64,000 nt of DNA from Symbiodinium sp. CCMP2592 (GCA_905221615.1 CAJNDT010001013.1:372001-436000); one strand, 5' to 3'. Positions 49,016-60,858 are shown, numbered from the stretch's first letter. The notes: generated by a model from the sequence alone, not told the origin. Program-made: numbers and translations.

Positions 49016-49334
49016 CTTTTATGTGCCACTGCTGCTGTTTGCAGGCTTAGGGTTTAGGGTTTAGGGCTTAGTCTAACTTTGAGGCACCTGGGGCAGAGGG
49101 CTTTGCCGCTGCCGAGGGGCCCAGCGCAGGACTGCCTCTTAAGTCTTAGTACGGCCGCGGTTTGGGTATAGGGCTGTAATAGCTATAAAAGGGATCCTAT
49201 ACAGGATATAAGGGTTGAGGCTTTAGGGTTTGTGTTTAGGGGATTTAGGGTTTGGGGGTTTAGGATCTTCGGATACCCTCAGGACACTAAACCACAACCT
49301 AAATAAAAGCAAATGTCTGAGTATGACTTGCAGC

Positions 49335-49508
49335 TTTCTTAAACGAGAGATATGCGAATCTACGATCGTCGCGAGGCATCAGGTAGGGCTTCCGTTCCGG
49401 AGTTGCAACATTAAGTCTCCGCAGCACGGCAGTGCTGAGAGGTTTCCGTCTGAAGGGCTCCAGTGGAAAGTCCCGTCTGTCGGAAACACGCGACGCCATG
49501 ACCCATGA
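49335..49508 (+). CDS. possible last exon
   Basis: The C-terminal part of a 92-codon ORF: ESTIVARHQVGLPFRSCNIK, SPQHGSAERFPSEGLQWKVP, then SVGNTRRHDP and TGA. Third-position G or C is about 60%. The upstream half is heptamer-derived, so an acceptor near GACTTGCAG (49325-49333) or later is assumed. Confidence 0.35.
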   Translation, partial: FLKREICESTIVARHQVGLPFRSCNIKSPQHGSAERFPSEGLQWKVPSVGNTRRHDP

Positions 49509-50017
49509 CGCCTAGAGCTTACTTTCATGATCCTGTCAGCCACCTCAAAAGCAAGACCACATTCAACAGCAGCGTTCCTGATGAATCAAAGCCCGGCCTG
49601 CAGTACCTTCGCTTTGGCTGCTGCCGCTTTCCGCGGATGCTTTTCCAGACCATTCGGCGCTATTGATCTGCGTCGGGCAGGCTCATGAAGCAGTCAGCGT
49701 TGAATTTGCGAATATTGTTTCGGGTAGTCGGGTGGTGGAGTAGTCGTCGTTGTCGTCGTCGACGTCTTCGTTGTCGTCGTCATGAGTCGCAGTATTGGGA
49801 GCAGGAGGCAGGGACAGGAATCAGAGCAAGAGCAGCAGTGGAAAAAGCTGTTATAGAAATAGCCGTACCGCAGCCGTAGCGGCAGTAGCAGCAGCAAGTG
49901 CAGCAATCGTAGGAGTAGCAGGGCAGGAGCAGGCGTGGGAGTAGGTGTGTCGGTCACCCTATTCCTGAGTAGTGGCATTATCAGCATGGAGCGCTAACGC
50001 AGATCTTGAATCTTTCC

Positions 50018-50147
50018 AAGGGTAAAAGGAGGGACCCTTAATAAGGACCCCTAGGTATATACCCTTAATATAGCTATTTTATACCCATCATATAGCCCAT
50101 TATAGGGTAGAGGTCCCCATTAAGGGTGCCTCCTTTTCCCCTTTGAA
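50018..50147. mobile_element. F18 palindromic element
   Basis: CTTTCCAAGGGTAAAAGGAGG, then GACCCTTAATAAGGACC on the left, with the inverted order ending CCTCCTTTTCCCCTTTG on the right. Single copy in the window. Confidence 0.8.
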
Positions 50148-50869
50148 TCTTTGAAGCTCCTGCACACGGTAGTTCGGCCATGCACTCGTGTTTGCGAGCC
50201 TCAGTTCTAGACCTTCATGGCATACAATTTCTTCTATTTACCCTGTCTTGAGGGTTTAGGGTTTAGGGATTATAGAAGTTAAGGTGTGTAGAAGTCTTAA
50301 ATCCAAAACCGGACGCGAGCGATATTGCATGGAAGAGCCGGATTGCTATGCTCGGCAGGCACACTTGAAGTTAGGAGTCCTAAACCCTGAACCCTAAACC
50401 CCTAAGTTAGGAGATTGAATAGCCGTTGCCAGGAACAGAAGCTGCCCATGCCTGCCACTGGCGGGTACATGTCACGGGGCCGCGTTTTGGAGGGTTAGGG
50501 CTTAGGAGTCTAGGCAGACGGATTTAGGATGTCAAGTGCTTAGAGTCCTGAACGTTGGATTCCGGGATTTTCCGGGTTTGGAACACCTTATATAAACCCT
50601 AAACATTCACGGAGCAAACTCAGTACCACGGAGATAATACTGACTCCGTTGTGATGTGTTGCGGCCTATAGTGCCCAAACTCGTAAACCCTAAAACTCTA
50701 TGCCACCAGACGCTGAACTTAGGTCAGCGACCCCTAGTACAGCACCATCCAGCAGCGAATCGTCGCCGAAGACGCGGAATCTCGGCTGTATCCAGAGTGC
50801 TGTTTCTGTTCAGAACTTGCAGCAGGGGTTCATACGGGCTCACAGTAGGGCTTAGGCAATTGGCATGTT

Positions 50870-51311
50870 TCATGAACATGGTGCGTCACCTTGGTTGGAA
50901 GTAATTGGAAGTACTTCAAACCTTTTATTGAACATCCGCACATCTTCCGTTTTCACAGGGTAAAACAACGCACAAAAAAGCCAATAGTAGGTTTGGGATA
51001 TGGTGCAGGGTTGAGGGCCATGGGTTCCAAGTGCAACGTACTTTCCAGTTTTCGTGCGACACCTAGAACCATAGCTCGGTGCTCTGAAAGTGACAGGAAC
51101 TTGTTTTCTGCTTATGGAGAAAGCTGGCTCTCCGGCATCCCCATCAGGAGACCGCTGTCTTTTGTACATTCCGGAACTGCGGCTTTTAGCGCTAGCCTGT
51201 AACACTGTACCAGTTCCAAAAGTAGGAAGAGAAGTCCCGGGTTTAAATGCTGTGGTTCTGATTGTTTCGGGTGCTACCAAGGACCCGAAAGGACGACGAC
51301 AGGCCAGCTAG
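50870..51311. other. ORF-dense region on both strands
   Basis: Plus-strand ORFs of 103 and 73 codons (the latter LLMEKAGSPASPSGDRCLLY, IPELRLLALACNTVPVPKVG) and a minus-strand ORF of 136 codons share about 440 bp of normal composition without repeats. The plus-strand frame ending at 51309 looks best, but codon bias is not decisive. Confidence 0.35.
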
Positions 51312-51437
51312 CCGCGCCGACACGCGGGGTGTTTGTGATAGAATATCCATAGAGGTGCCTGCATAACGGAGGGTTTCTATTGGAGGTAGCATTGCTCTAC
51401 AAGAGAGTCCAACACCCCGTAAGTGGGGCGAATATCT

Positions 51438-51557
51438 ACCCAGAGAGCCCAATACCCCTTAATTAAGGAATATGGCTTAAACTGAAACTATATAGGGCTT
51501 CATATTATGATTTAAGCTATATTCCTGGATTAAGGGGTATTGGGCTCTCTGGGTAAG
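51438..51557. mobile_element. F13 inverted-repeat element
   Basis: ACCCAGAGAGCCCAATACCC, then CTTAATTAAGGAATAT; the right end is the perfect inversion. Confidence 0.95.
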
Positions 51558-52137
51558 ACTAAAACTCAGACTAAAGACCTCTCCACCTGCCCTCTTTACT
51601 GAAGGGGCAGTGAGCTCTCTCGGGGAAAGCTGAAGATGACGTGTGCCGAAAGAAAGAGGGGAGTTTAGGGGATCAGGGTCTGGGGCTTTGGGGGTTACGG
51701 CTTTGGGGGTTTGGTCAGGGTTGGCAGGCATGAGGATCGACTTACGAAGCATCATCGGGAGATACCCGTGTTACAGCTCCCTGAATTAAAGAAGGGCTTG
51801 TGGGCTTTGTGCTTCAAGTCATTCTAGTAGGAAGCCCGAGCCCTAAGCCGTCAAACCTCTAACCGGAAGCTCTATTAGCCCTGAACCTTCAAACTCCGCA
51901 CCCCTAAACCGCAAATACTAAACCCTTCAAACAAGCCTGAACCCTGACCGCAAAAAAAAAGGCCCACACAGCTGCCATCGCCCACGGCACTGGCACGGCA
52001 AGCAGACGCGAAGCCGGCAGGCCCTTCAGAAGCAAAACTGCAAAAACACATTAGGTTTTATCAGGTTCTATGTCATCGTATGTAGTCTCTAAAGATTGAT
52101 TCAAAAGACATGCGTGTGTACATGTATATATATATAT

Positions 52138-52140
<3 letters not shown>

Positions 52141-52221
<81 letters not shown>
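52141..52221. repeat. GA microsatellite
   Basis: About 40 GA units with a single AA break. Confidence 0.98.
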
Positions 52222-52554
52222 TTGCCCTTGGCCGTATAAGTATAACATCTGTACGTAGCGCTTCAAAACCTAACAAACAGACGAACAGAGCCTACAAGGC
52301 TCTTGGCAGCCTTCAACCCAGCTACTTTGTAAATCTAGAATCACCCAGCAGGATGGGCTATAAGTTACCCATCAAGTCCTCCTAAAAGCTTCAAACCCCT
52401 AAACGCTTGGCAAGCAAACAACAAGCAAAGAAAGCCACAATCAGAACAAGGTTGAACAAGGCTAAGCTCAAAAGGCCATGACACAACGGAATTCATTGCA
52501 CACAAGTCCACCCAACACGGTAAACATCCCTAGAAAGCCTCATCCCTGAACACT

Positions 52555-52840
52555 ATAAACCCTAAATCCCAGACTCCTAAACCCCAAACCCTAAACCCCT
52601 AAACCCCTAAACCCCCTAAACCCCCAAACCCTAAACCCTATTCCCTTAAACCCTAAACCCCAACCCTAAACCCCTAAACTCTAAACCCCTAAACCCCCAA
52701 ACCCTAAACCCCAAACCCTAAACCCCCTAAACCCTAAACCCCTAAACCCTAAACCCTTAAACCCTAACCTTAAACCCCCAAACCTAAACCCCCAAACCCC
52801 AAACCCTGAACCCTACACCCTAAACCCCTAAACCCCAAAA
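52555..52840 (-). repeat. CCCTAAA-type array
   Basis: About 38 units, C-rich strand on top, ending at the next exon. Confidence 0.95.
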
Positions 52841-52842
52841 AG

Positions 52843-52933
52843 GCGGCCCAAAGCTAGCGCTGCTGGGCCGACCTCCAGCAGTTGCCGACCTCGAGGCCAC
52901 CCAGGGCTTTCAAATCTACCGAGCTTGTTTAAG
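52843..52933 (+). CDS. GC-rich exon between opposite telomere-like runs
   Basis: From CCCCAAAAAG to a GTGAAG donor. Two frames are open: RPKASAAGPTSSSCRPRGHP and GGPKLALLGRPPAVADLEAT (continuing QGFQIYRACL), with 53-57% G or C at third positions. The island is 61% GC. The donor and the setting support an exon; the frame is open to question. Confidence 0.4.
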
Positions 52934-53010
52934 GTGAAGGTTTAGGGGTTTAGGGTTTCAGTTTAGGGAATAGGGTGGAAGTTTGGGGTTTAGGGGTTTT
53001 TGTGATGGTC
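52934..53010 (+). repeat. TTTAGGG-type run
   Basis: Seven diverged units, G-rich strand on top, right after the exon. Confidence 0.8.
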
Positions 53011-54082
53011 ATTATTATGGACTAAGGTGTGCATTTTGTTGGCTGCTTGTGGCTTCTAGTTTAAGGCTTTCAGGCGTTCATAAGGTTGCAGCGTCACTTG
53101 CGGTCAGGAGCCCGAGCTTTAGACTCGTCGATCTTTCGCAAATCGTCCTCACATTCTGAAAGACTGAAGTTTAAGGTTTTTACAATAACATATTCAGGGA
53201 AAGTATGTTTTCCTCCATTTTCTAGAAATTATTTCAGACAGGGTCAGGCCAAGTGGATGTGAACCCTGCTATCGCCCTCACAACTGCATAGTTTCTGAGC
53301 CGCACAAGCCGAAAACCAGAAGCCCGGCAAGACCACTCAATGAGAACCACCGAAAACCCGGAGACATGCAAACCCAGAGCAACAAAACCGTACTTGATTC
53401 AGGCGTACAAGCCTCGTTTCAAGTTTCATGGGTAGTTTTAAGTCAGGTTGCCGGTGTCGGAATCGGGATGGTGGCTGCAGCAACAGTACTTCAACCCACC
53501 AAACCCCTAACGCTCAGGTCGTTCTAGACTCCATGGGGGACATGAGCTCTGCCGGGGTGGTTTCGGATCGATCAAGCGGCAGCACGGCAGGAAAGGGGGG
53601 CTGCTGAGCGCTCGTAGGGTTCTTGGGCTCTCTGGAAGCAGTGGTCGCTTTATCTCTGGCAGATATACTCTTTGGTCTCTGTTGTGATTCTGCAGACGCA
53701 ATGCCTGGTTTTTGTGGTGTTGGGCTTCACAGGGTTTGTGGTTATGAGTTATGGTTTTTGTAGAATGGCATTCGGAACCATGGAGTTCAAGTTGGGCATT
53801 CATGCTGAGGTTGAGATGCGAGACAAGGGTGTCGCGTTGAAGCTGTAGAATTTCAGGGGTGTTGTCGTGTACTGGAGCATGCTTGGCTTTGTGCCAGGAT
53901 TTGCGGTTGTGAAAAGGTTTACGGATTGGGCATTGAAGATGTCAGGCTAATGGGGTTAAGAGAGATGGCTCCTTCCTAGCAGGTCCCTTTTAACATGCGG
54001 GTGCCTACGTGGTTGAGAGCTATCTATGGAGATGTGGACCCTGCATGACTCTGTGGCCGAGGGCTAAGGGTGACCGTAGCCG

Positions 54083-54250
54083 TCACAGCGACAGGACAAG
54101 GCGAAGCGGAGGTAGAGGCAGAAGTAGAAGTAGCAGTAGCCTTCGTCGTAGTTGCAGGGTACCCGTAGTCGAATTGGAAGTCGTAGCCGTAGTCGTGGTC
54201 GCAGTGGTAATGGTACGGGCAGTGGTGCCCATCGTCGTCCTCATCGGGCT
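54083..54250. repeat. degenerate GTA/GCA triplet tract
   Basis: Repeated GTAGTNGTA and AGTAGAAGT words; Val/Arg or Thr/Ala ORFs on both strands result. Confidence 0.6.
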
Positions 54251-54272
54251 CGTGCAGCACACGGGGTGAAGC

Positions 54273-54358
54273 CTACGAGAGCCTGAATAATTATCAATCT
54301 TATTCTGGGAGTAGAATATGCCCCCCCAAGCCCTATTCTTAGTAAGGCCCCTATACTC
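54273..54358. mobile_element. F3 element, short
   Basis: GAGAGCCTGAATAATTATC and CCTATTCTTAGTAAGGCCCC ends. Confidence 0.75.
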
Positions 54359-54509
54359 GCTGCTCCACCTGAGGATCTGGCAAAACCCGTCGTGTCTGCT
54401 GGGAGGCACGTGCTGGAATTGGAAGCACGGATTGGGAGAGTCACGGCTTGGGGTTTAGGGCTGGGTGGAATAGTTCTTCCGATTGCCTTCGCAGTTGCTA
54501 CCATATATG

Positions 54510-54562
54510 CGTAGTTGTCAAAACTATGGTCCCTTTTTGGGTACCCTAAATATTAGGTGCCG
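54510..54562. mobile_element. F9 element end
   Basis: GTTGTCAAAACTATGGTCCC, then TTTTTGGGTACCCTAAATATT; the same end as at 63550-63612, inverted. Confidence 0.65.
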
Positions 54563-54579
54563 CATTATATTAAGGACCC

Positions 54580-54599
54580 ATATATATATATATATATAC

Positions 54600-54673
<74 letters not shown>

Positions 54674-54676
54674 ATG

Positions 54677-54707
<31 letters not shown>

Positions 54708-54708
54708 T
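54580..54708. repeat. AT, ATAC and GTAT microsatellites
   Basis: Several (AT)n tracts joined by ATAC, GT and GTAT tracts. Confidence 0.95.
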
Positions 54709-54800
54709 AGATACGACCATGAGGATTCCTTCAACTCTGTTGTGCATGAGGCCCAGTCAATTTTTGCAACTAGATACCGAAGTTCAGACCGTTCCGATAG

Positions 54801-55043
54801 ATGCTCAAAATGCGACGTCAGACCAAAAGCGTTGAAGATGAAGTGTCCGCAGTTTCTCAAATTCAGTGGCCTGTGCTTTTTTTGGTGGGTGGTCAAATAA
54901 ATCCTATGGAGCTCAAACCTTCTCGCCCTGAAACTTTAAGCCCTGAAGCCCTAAACCCTAAATCTACCCACCAATCCTGGTGGTTCGTAGCCAAGATTGA
55001 TGCAGCACTTGGACCTTCGACGCTGGACCTCCCAAGCCGATAG
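54801..55043 (+). CDS. 80-codon ORF, possible exon
   Basis: MLKMRRQTKSVEDEVSAVSQ, IQWPVLFLVGGQ, then a heptamer-derived middle (about 54945-54962), then STHQSWWFVAKIDAALGPST, LDLPSR and TAG. The heptamer stretch inside a still open frame suggests it is either coding or an intron that keeps frame. Confidence 0.35.
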   Translation: MLKMRRQTKSVEDEVSAVSQIQWPVLFLVGGQINPMELKPSRPETLSPEALNPKSTHQSWWFVAKIDAALGPSTLDLPSR

Positions 55044-55519
55044 CAATGCGCCGAACTGTTTTAAAGAAACGCGATTACGATTTTGATGGTATATTATAGT
55101 TACACCAGCTACAGTCTTGATGTATAGGGACTATAGGGAAATACTGCGTTATTAGTATTTAGACCAACTCAATCAAGCATCACAAAGCCCAACCAAGCCT
55201 CGTGGGGTTCAGGGCCTGGATTTTAAAATCAAGGTACCTGTTGCCGGACTAAAGCTGAACGTACTGGAACTGACTGTAGAGCAACCTCTCAATGACAGTC
55301 GCATAGGGTTTAGAACCATGAGGTAGCATTACTATTCTCTGTTTACCTCTTTAAAAACCCCAAGAAGCCTCAGCCCTAAAACGCTAAGTCCTAAACCCTA
55401 AATTCCACCTAAACCTTAATCCCCTAAACCCTAAACCCCCAAAAGCCAATATTACCCTAAACCTTAATCCTCTAAACCCTGAACCCCCAAAAGCCCCTAT
55501 ATCAGAACCTGATGGTCAG

Positions 55520-55628
55520 GTGGCGGTACTCCGCGGGGCTCACTGCTCGCCGGAACGGATCCTCGCTGAGCTGGCGACCGCAGCAGACGTCTCAGGGAAA
55601 GCTTCTTCAATATTATATAAGTGTATAA
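55520..55628 (+). CDS. exon with strong codon bias, possibly last
   Basis: From GAACCTGATGGTCAG the frame WRYSAGLTARRNGSSLSWRP, QQTSQGK has 20 of 25 third positions G or C. It then runs LLQYYISV into a TAA at 55626, where sequence becomes AT-rich. A GTGTAT at 55621 may be the real donor. No family recognised. Confidence 0.5.
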
Positions 55629-55719
55629 TTGAAATTAATAATTATTAACATTGCATTATCTTACATTACAACCTAAGACAATTTAGCTATATTTGATTGT
55701 CTTATATCTCTCTATATAA

Positions 55720-55870
55720 CATTGTTATATGTACATACCTATATTTATACATACATATATACATACCAAGTTTGTGTGTATATATATATGTTTCATTTGT
55801 ATATGTACATAAATAGAAAGATGTATATATGTATGTATACATATATGTACATACACGTATATGCATGTAC
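55720..55870. repeat. ATAC/ATGT-rich tract
   Basis: Irregular ATAC, GTAT and ATGT units. Confidence 0.8.
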
Positions 55871-56155
55871 GGATTTATTTGGACCCTACGCCGTCGTATT
55901 GCCCTACTGTAGCTGTATACCTTCAAGGAAACATCCGCGGAGATCAGTTATCCCACATTGTGTGGCGACGCTGCTGTTCCTAAAGCCCTATAGAACCAAG
56001 CCTCATAATTAGTTTCCATATCTTACGTTATGTTTCATGCAAAAACCCTGACTTAGTAAGCCACCTTTCTTTAAAGGCGAATACCAGGATCCCTACGGAA
56101 ATCCTTGTTAAGGGGTGAGGGCTTTCTCATTCGGTGCTTCTTCTTCTCACATTAG

Positions 56156-56224
56156 GTGCGAGGGGCTGCCATCTCCACAGCCGGCATCGGCGGCTCCGCT
56201 TCGTTGAACAGCCCTCTGGGCAAG
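56156..56224 (+). CDS. well-supported internal exon
   Basis: The acceptor GGTGCTTCTTCTTCTCACATTAG has a long pyrimidine tract. 23 codons in phase 0 (VRGAAISTAGIGGSASLNSP, LGK) end at GTCGGG; 18 of 23 third positions are G or C. The small-residue-rich sequence suggests a loop or linker in a conserved protein. A second AG (56179-56180) could be used instead. Neighbouring exons not found. Confidence 0.55.
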
Positions 56225-56270
56225 GTCGGGCTCAGGGTTCAGTTTAGTGTCCAAAGGGTATAGGGTTCAG

Positions 56271-56362
56271 GGTTTTACCTTTTCTCGTTTTCAGGACTTG
56301 TATCAGGAAATCATAGTAAGGAACCCGAGAAACAAGTGGGTTCTGTAGTTTTGGGGGGACAG
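56271..56362. mobile_element. F14-like element
   Basis: ACCTTTTCTCGTTTTCAGG and AAGTGGGTTCTGTAGTTTTGG ends. Confidence 0.5.
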
Positions 56363-57046
56363 GGCCATGTGGGTTTCAGGGTTTAGGGGCTTCGATTTCT
56401 TTGTAGTCTTGTTATGTTCTCTTGGCTTCGTGAACGTCGTTTTGGTTTAACAGGGTTCTGATCCCGTGCTTAGGGGTTCTCGTAGGATTTCGTGTCTGGG
56501 GGAGTTTCGTTTTTCAGCTGCACGGGGTTCGGTCGTAAGTTTGAGGGGCGGCGTTGAGCTGGATTTGCGGGTGTGGGCTTACGGCCAGTTAAGATTGGTT
56601 TCTTGGCCGGAAGACGGTGTCGTTATTGCTTCTCCATTGTGTTTCGGGTGTTCTGCGGGGTTCACAACGGGTTTTAAACAGCGGTGTGCAGTTGCGATAA
56701 CAGGTCAGACTTGTTTTCATAAAGCAGACCACAGAGATACACAGAGGGTTGGGCGCAGGTTCTAATTCTGATTCTTTCTGACTTTCGAGTTCGAAATTGA
56801 GCAAGGTTCGGGGCTTTTGAGCATTCATCCTCAAGTCTTTGGGATCGGGGGTTTAGGGTTTAGGGTTTAGGGTTTAAGGGTTTAGGGGCAACCATATACT
56901 GTGAGCCTTTCAACCTAACCCTAAACCCGAAACCCCAAGGCTTACCTAGAGTCCCTGTTGTCTCCCTTGTGGTTCCTTACTGGTTGAACCAGTTTTCATA
57001 CGTAGCATCCTATAAGGTTTCCCGCACGAGCAAATTAACAAAAGGA

Positions 57047-57160
57047 GCTTACGGCTGATGATGTAAACCCTGCATTACGTTAATGACCCTAAGCTGTTGG
57101 AACTATGGTATGTTCCTCATTACGGTTAATGCCGCATTTATATCATCAATCGTAGTAAGT
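57047..57160. mobile_element. F17 inverted-repeat element
   Basis: GCTTACGGCTGATGATGTAAA and TATATCATCAATCGTAGTAAG ends; second copy of the family that forms an intron at 34606-34722. Confidence 0.8.
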
Positions 57161-57222
57161 ATAAAGGAGACTATCGGCAAGCCCTGCACCCATCGCCAGA
57201 AGACTTCTGAAGTCAAAGACTA

Positions 57223-57534
57223 GTGCTTGTCAGGAGCTGGCGGACTCTTGGCCTGGCAAGTACATCTTGCGTTGATTTGGGACTCAGTTTGTCTCATAGT
57301 TCGGGCTGCTTAGGGTTGAGATTCAGGGTGGTGAGCAGGGGCCGGGGAAAGGGTTGTCGAGACAGTGCATTCGCCTTCCCCTTGGCCGCGTCTTGGAACA
57401 TTGAAAAGTCTGAGCTGAGTGAATTGAAAGGTTTAAGGGCGTCGAGTTTACTTGCTGTTGCTAGTTGGAGGTCATCAGCTTTCGCTCTTCGGGGAGATGT
57501 AAATCTACCAAAGGTCTCGCCTGCGGTAGTGTAG
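57223..57534 (+). other. 103-codon ORF
   Basis: Normal composition; the second half (FPLAASWNIEKSELSELKGL...) looks protein-like. No motif or splice model. Confidence 0.25.
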
Positions 57535-57979
57535 ACATCTCAATAGTTCGTATGCGCCAAAGTGCTCCTGGAATCCGTAGTTTCAGGGCTTTTGAGCTTC
57601 GAGCATGCTACAACAACCAAAGTCGAACAAGCCGAAATACCCGGGGAGCGGCGTCCTCTGTAGGAATCTTTGTGCTGAAGGAGGCGTAATATACACCAGC
57701 AGATGAAGATTTGTGTGGCACTGGCCTGGTGCAGGTTCTTCGGCAGAGGACATCGGGTAGCCCAGAAACCCCAAAGCCTAACTCGCGCCGTCACGGCACC
57801 GCAAGACTGGGCCCAAAAACCAAGCCATCCTTAAGGCTCTGCTATGATGCACGCATGAAGCCCGTGGACACGCCTTCGATTTTCGTGACACTACTTATCC
57901 CAGAAAGGGTCTATACATGAAATCCGATACTAGTATGCAAGTAATTAGGTCCCCAAGAAAATAATGTGCATGGGGGGTT

Positions 57980-58267
57980 TTGTCAAAGCCAGCACCCACA
58001 GCCACATTGATCACAAGGAGACGCTGCGCCGACGAGTCACCGCACCCGAGATCCGAAAGATCGTCATTTGAGCCCTTCCAGAAGCTCCTGTTCAGCAGGG
58101 TACATAGGAGCCGAAAAGGTAGGAGGGGTATTCCAGAGTTGAGATTCCCGCCCAATAAGGCAAGAAAAATCAAACTGAGCACATCGCATGCCGAAATGCC
58201 CTCAAGTATGCAGTGCATCAAATGTAGTCGAGAATTTGATGATCTGTACACGAAGTCTTTTACCTAG
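57980..58267 (+). CDS. 95-codon ORF with a C-x2-C pair
   Basis: The part from SSFEPFQKLLFSRVHRSRKG to MQCIKCSREFDDLYTKSFT is charged and balanced, and ends just after a CIKC pair. A 118-codon minus-strand ORF overlaps but is mostly hydrophobic. Cut from genomic DNA it may be one or more exons. No family recognised. Confidence 0.35.
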   Translation: MSKPAPTATLITRRRCADESPHPRSERSSFEPFQKLLFSRVHRSRKGRRGIPELRFPPNKARKIKLSTSHAEMPSSMQCIKCSREFDDLYTKSFT

Positions 58268-58917
58268 ATGCATGCGGCAAGGCAGGAATGCGCAGCCCGA
58301 ATGTGGAACGACACACGGGCTGATGTACGGAGCAACAAGACGGGTGTGTCGATTCCTGGTGCTGGTGCGCACAAGTGCTTCTGGGCCCCGATACGGAGTT
58401 TCTAAAACGACTCATGTGGGAGTTTCAGACCATAAGAACCCTGCAGATGGACAATACAACAAAGAAGGATCCTCAAGCTACGGATCCCTACAACAAGGCT
58501 CGATTGTCAGTACAGTAACTCCCACGTAGCTTGCAGCGATTGGCTGTTACGGGCGAGTCATTGCGGGCTTCTGCCTCCCAGATCGCATGTTCCTTCCGAA
58601 TACGGAAGCTGGTAGCACTAGTAATAGTTGGTGACCATGAAGTATATCATGTAGAACTGGTACTAGAGTTCAGGTCGCGGGTTTAGGGTTCAGGGTTTAG
58701 GTTTGGGCTTGTGAAGGATGTCATGTACAAGCAGGAAGCCGCCCCGATCCCAAGTTTTCACCACGGCCAAGCCCTAAACCCAAAGCATTGTCCCGACATG
58801 CGAAGCCCAGACAACAGTAAATAGGGTTTAGGGTTTAAGGTTTAGCGTTTAGAATTTAGGGTTTTGGAAAGGACCTTGATCTTGATGCGAAGCCTCCCGT
58901 GTAGATGCGTTAATGAG

Positions 58918-58983
58918 CTGTGCTGCCAGAAGGATGCGTCCGACCCTGCTGCAAGCGCCACATGCCCGTTGGGGCTTTGCTAG
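58918..58983 (+). CDS. possible last exon
   Basis: After TGCGTTAATGAG the frame LCCQKDASDPAASATCPLGL, C and TAG has 73% G or C at third positions. Confidence 0.35.
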   Translation: MCCQKDASDPAASATCPLGLC

Positions 58984-58995
58984 TGCTTATGAATT

Positions 58996-59108
58996 ACCCA
59001 GAGGCTCCATGTACCGTTATAGTAGATACCTAAGCTTTAAAGGGGTCTCCATATAGGTACGTTAAGGCCCAAGTATATACTATATGGGTACATGGAGCCT
59101 TAGGGTTA
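58996..59108. mobile_element. F5 inverted-repeat element
   Basis: TACCCAGAGGCTCCATGTACC and GGTACATGGAGCCTTAGGGTTA ends; reverse complement of 31350. Confidence 0.9.
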
Positions 59109-59163
59109 CCAAACTCTATAAACTCGAAGCCCTAAACCCTATACCCAAACCCTAAACTCTCAG

Positions 59164-59222
59164 CACTTTCTTCGCTGTTCGACGCCATGGTGCAGGGGGA
59201 TGATCGCCGCAGCGACAGTTAG
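59164..59222 (+). CDS. possible last exon
   Basis: CCTAAACTCTCAG then LSSLFDAMVQGDDRRSDS and TAG; 13 of 17 scored third positions are G or C. It follows the F5 element and a short CCCTAAA run. Confidence 0.45.
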
Positions 59223-59353
59223 ATTCGTAGCAATTCTTTAATGTGGGCAGAAGTCAGATAGACGAGGTTTCAGTTCATCCCGAGTTCTGTGACAAGACTC
59301 ACTTCCCGAATTGGCAAGTTCTAGCTGTGCAGAAGGCAACACACATCCAAACA

Positions 59354-59373
59354 CACGCACGCGCGCGCGCGCC
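59354..59373. repeat. CG dinucleotide tract
   Basis: ACACGCACGCGCGCGCGCGCC. Confidence 0.9.
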
Positions 59374-59609
59374 TAAGGACACACAAACCAACAACCATTT
59401 CTCGTGAAGGGATACACTCTTTCGGCATGAAGCACGCGAGACACACCCAACTTACCATCGGAGTTGACAGAATACCCACTCTACACGGCCCTAGGCATTT
59501 CTGGCTCCGTCTAGAAGCTATAACCTACTTATGAAATGGAGCCCCTATGAATGGGAAATTGAGTAAGAAAGGGCATATAAGTAATTGCCAATATTGGCGC
59601 AATTGAGTA

Positions 59610-59716
59610 CTATAGGGGCATATAAATAATTGCCAATACTGGCGCTTGCTATACATAATTACAGTATGCTATACTCCAAGCCCGAGCCCCTGTTCTACTC
59701 AACAAGGCCCCTACAT
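59610..59716. mobile_element. F3 element with partial duplication
   Basis: TATAGGGGCATATAAATAATTG and CAACAAGGCCCCTACA ends. A second partial left end lies at 59563-59609. Confidence 0.85.
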
Positions 59717-60569
59717 CACTAACAAGAGCAGTGCACTTTGGAGTCGAATCCCGAACCCCCAAAACCCCACATCCCCCCCTCCCCCCCCCTCCCCCTCCCT
59801 TAGGATTTAGGGTTTAGGATTTAGGGTTTAGGGTTTAGGGAGCATGCATTGTATGATACTGCATGCCTTTTGCTGCCCGCTTCGCGAACCGCCTGCATTC
59901 ACTCCGATAACGTGTATTCCGAAGGCTCCCAGCAGGGTTCTGCATGGGTTGTAGGGGAGTAAGTGTAAGGAGTCTGTATAAGGTTCTACAAGGCTGCTGC
60001 AGGGGTGTAAGCACTGCAGGGTTAAACTATCGGGTTAGACTTGATTCACGTCACCAGCAAGGTTTTTTGTGAGGGCCTCGAAGTAACACTTGTAGGTACT
60101 ACAGGTTCCAAGGTTAGCTTCTGTCTCATGGAAAACGTTACTTCGAAGAGCAAATTTGATCATGATGCTTTTAGATAGTACGACAGGCAAGAGAAAGTGA
60201 AGTTCCATGGCTTGTGAAGGATCATGTTTTTGCGACTCCAAGTCTGTGACACATTCATGCCAACGCAACGGTTTGAGAGCTGTGGAGCAATGCCAACGAA
60301 AACTCAAGCATGAATCCCAAACCCCCAGGCCCCCACCCAACCCCGCAACCCCTCAGCCCCAACGCCAGATCCCAAGCAGGAACTCCCGACGCCTTACCCA
60401 ACAAGCACAGAATCCCCAAGGGCAAAACCCCAAGCGTGAACACAAACGCCCTAAACCCTCAATCCTAAACCGAAATCCTGCAGCCTGAAACCCTCTGGCC
60501 CTTCGCCACCCTCGTAGAGCCCTTGGAATTTGAACCCTTGCGAAAGCGCTCCTAGAAGCAAATCCCGAG

Positions 60570-60627
60570 ACCCACTGGGGAGCCTGAGTGGTTGAGTCAG
60601 CCAGCTGTGGAGAGCGTCTGGGTTGAG
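60570..60627 (+). CDS. candidate internal exon
   Basis: From AAATCCCGAG the frame PTGEPEWLSQPAVESVWVE (12 of 17 scored third positions G or C) ends in phase 0 at GTTGGA. That phase matches the exon at 60796. Confidence 0.4.
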
Positions 60628-60795
60628 GTTGGAGGTTTTAAGCTTTTCCAAGGGTTCGTTTCGGGTGTCGTATCCTCTAAATCCTAAACCCTAAGTTGGG
60701 ACCCGAAAGTCTAAGCCCTAAATAGTGAGTTGAGGGTGTTAGGGTGTGGGGTTTGGGGCGCAGAGTTACTAACCCAGAGGCTTCTTCGGTTGCAG

Positions 60796-60837
60796 GGCTT
60801 GGGCCCTGCGCTCAGTCAAACCCTGCGAGCGAGCGGC
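60796..60837 (+). CDS. candidate internal exon with strong splice sites
   Basis: The acceptor GGCTTCTTCGGTTGCAG and donor GTGAGG enclose GLGPALSQTLRASG, 12 of 14 third positions G or C. The frame stays open to a second possible donor, GTTGCC at 60859, which is the edge of an F4-related element. Confidence 0.5.
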
Positions 60838-60858
60838 GTGAGGACAAAGGGATTTAGG

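Noticed and set aside
51438-51557. The long perfect palindrome as a terminator or replication origin
   Set aside because: It matches F13 copies at 8577 and 63851, so a mobile element explains it.
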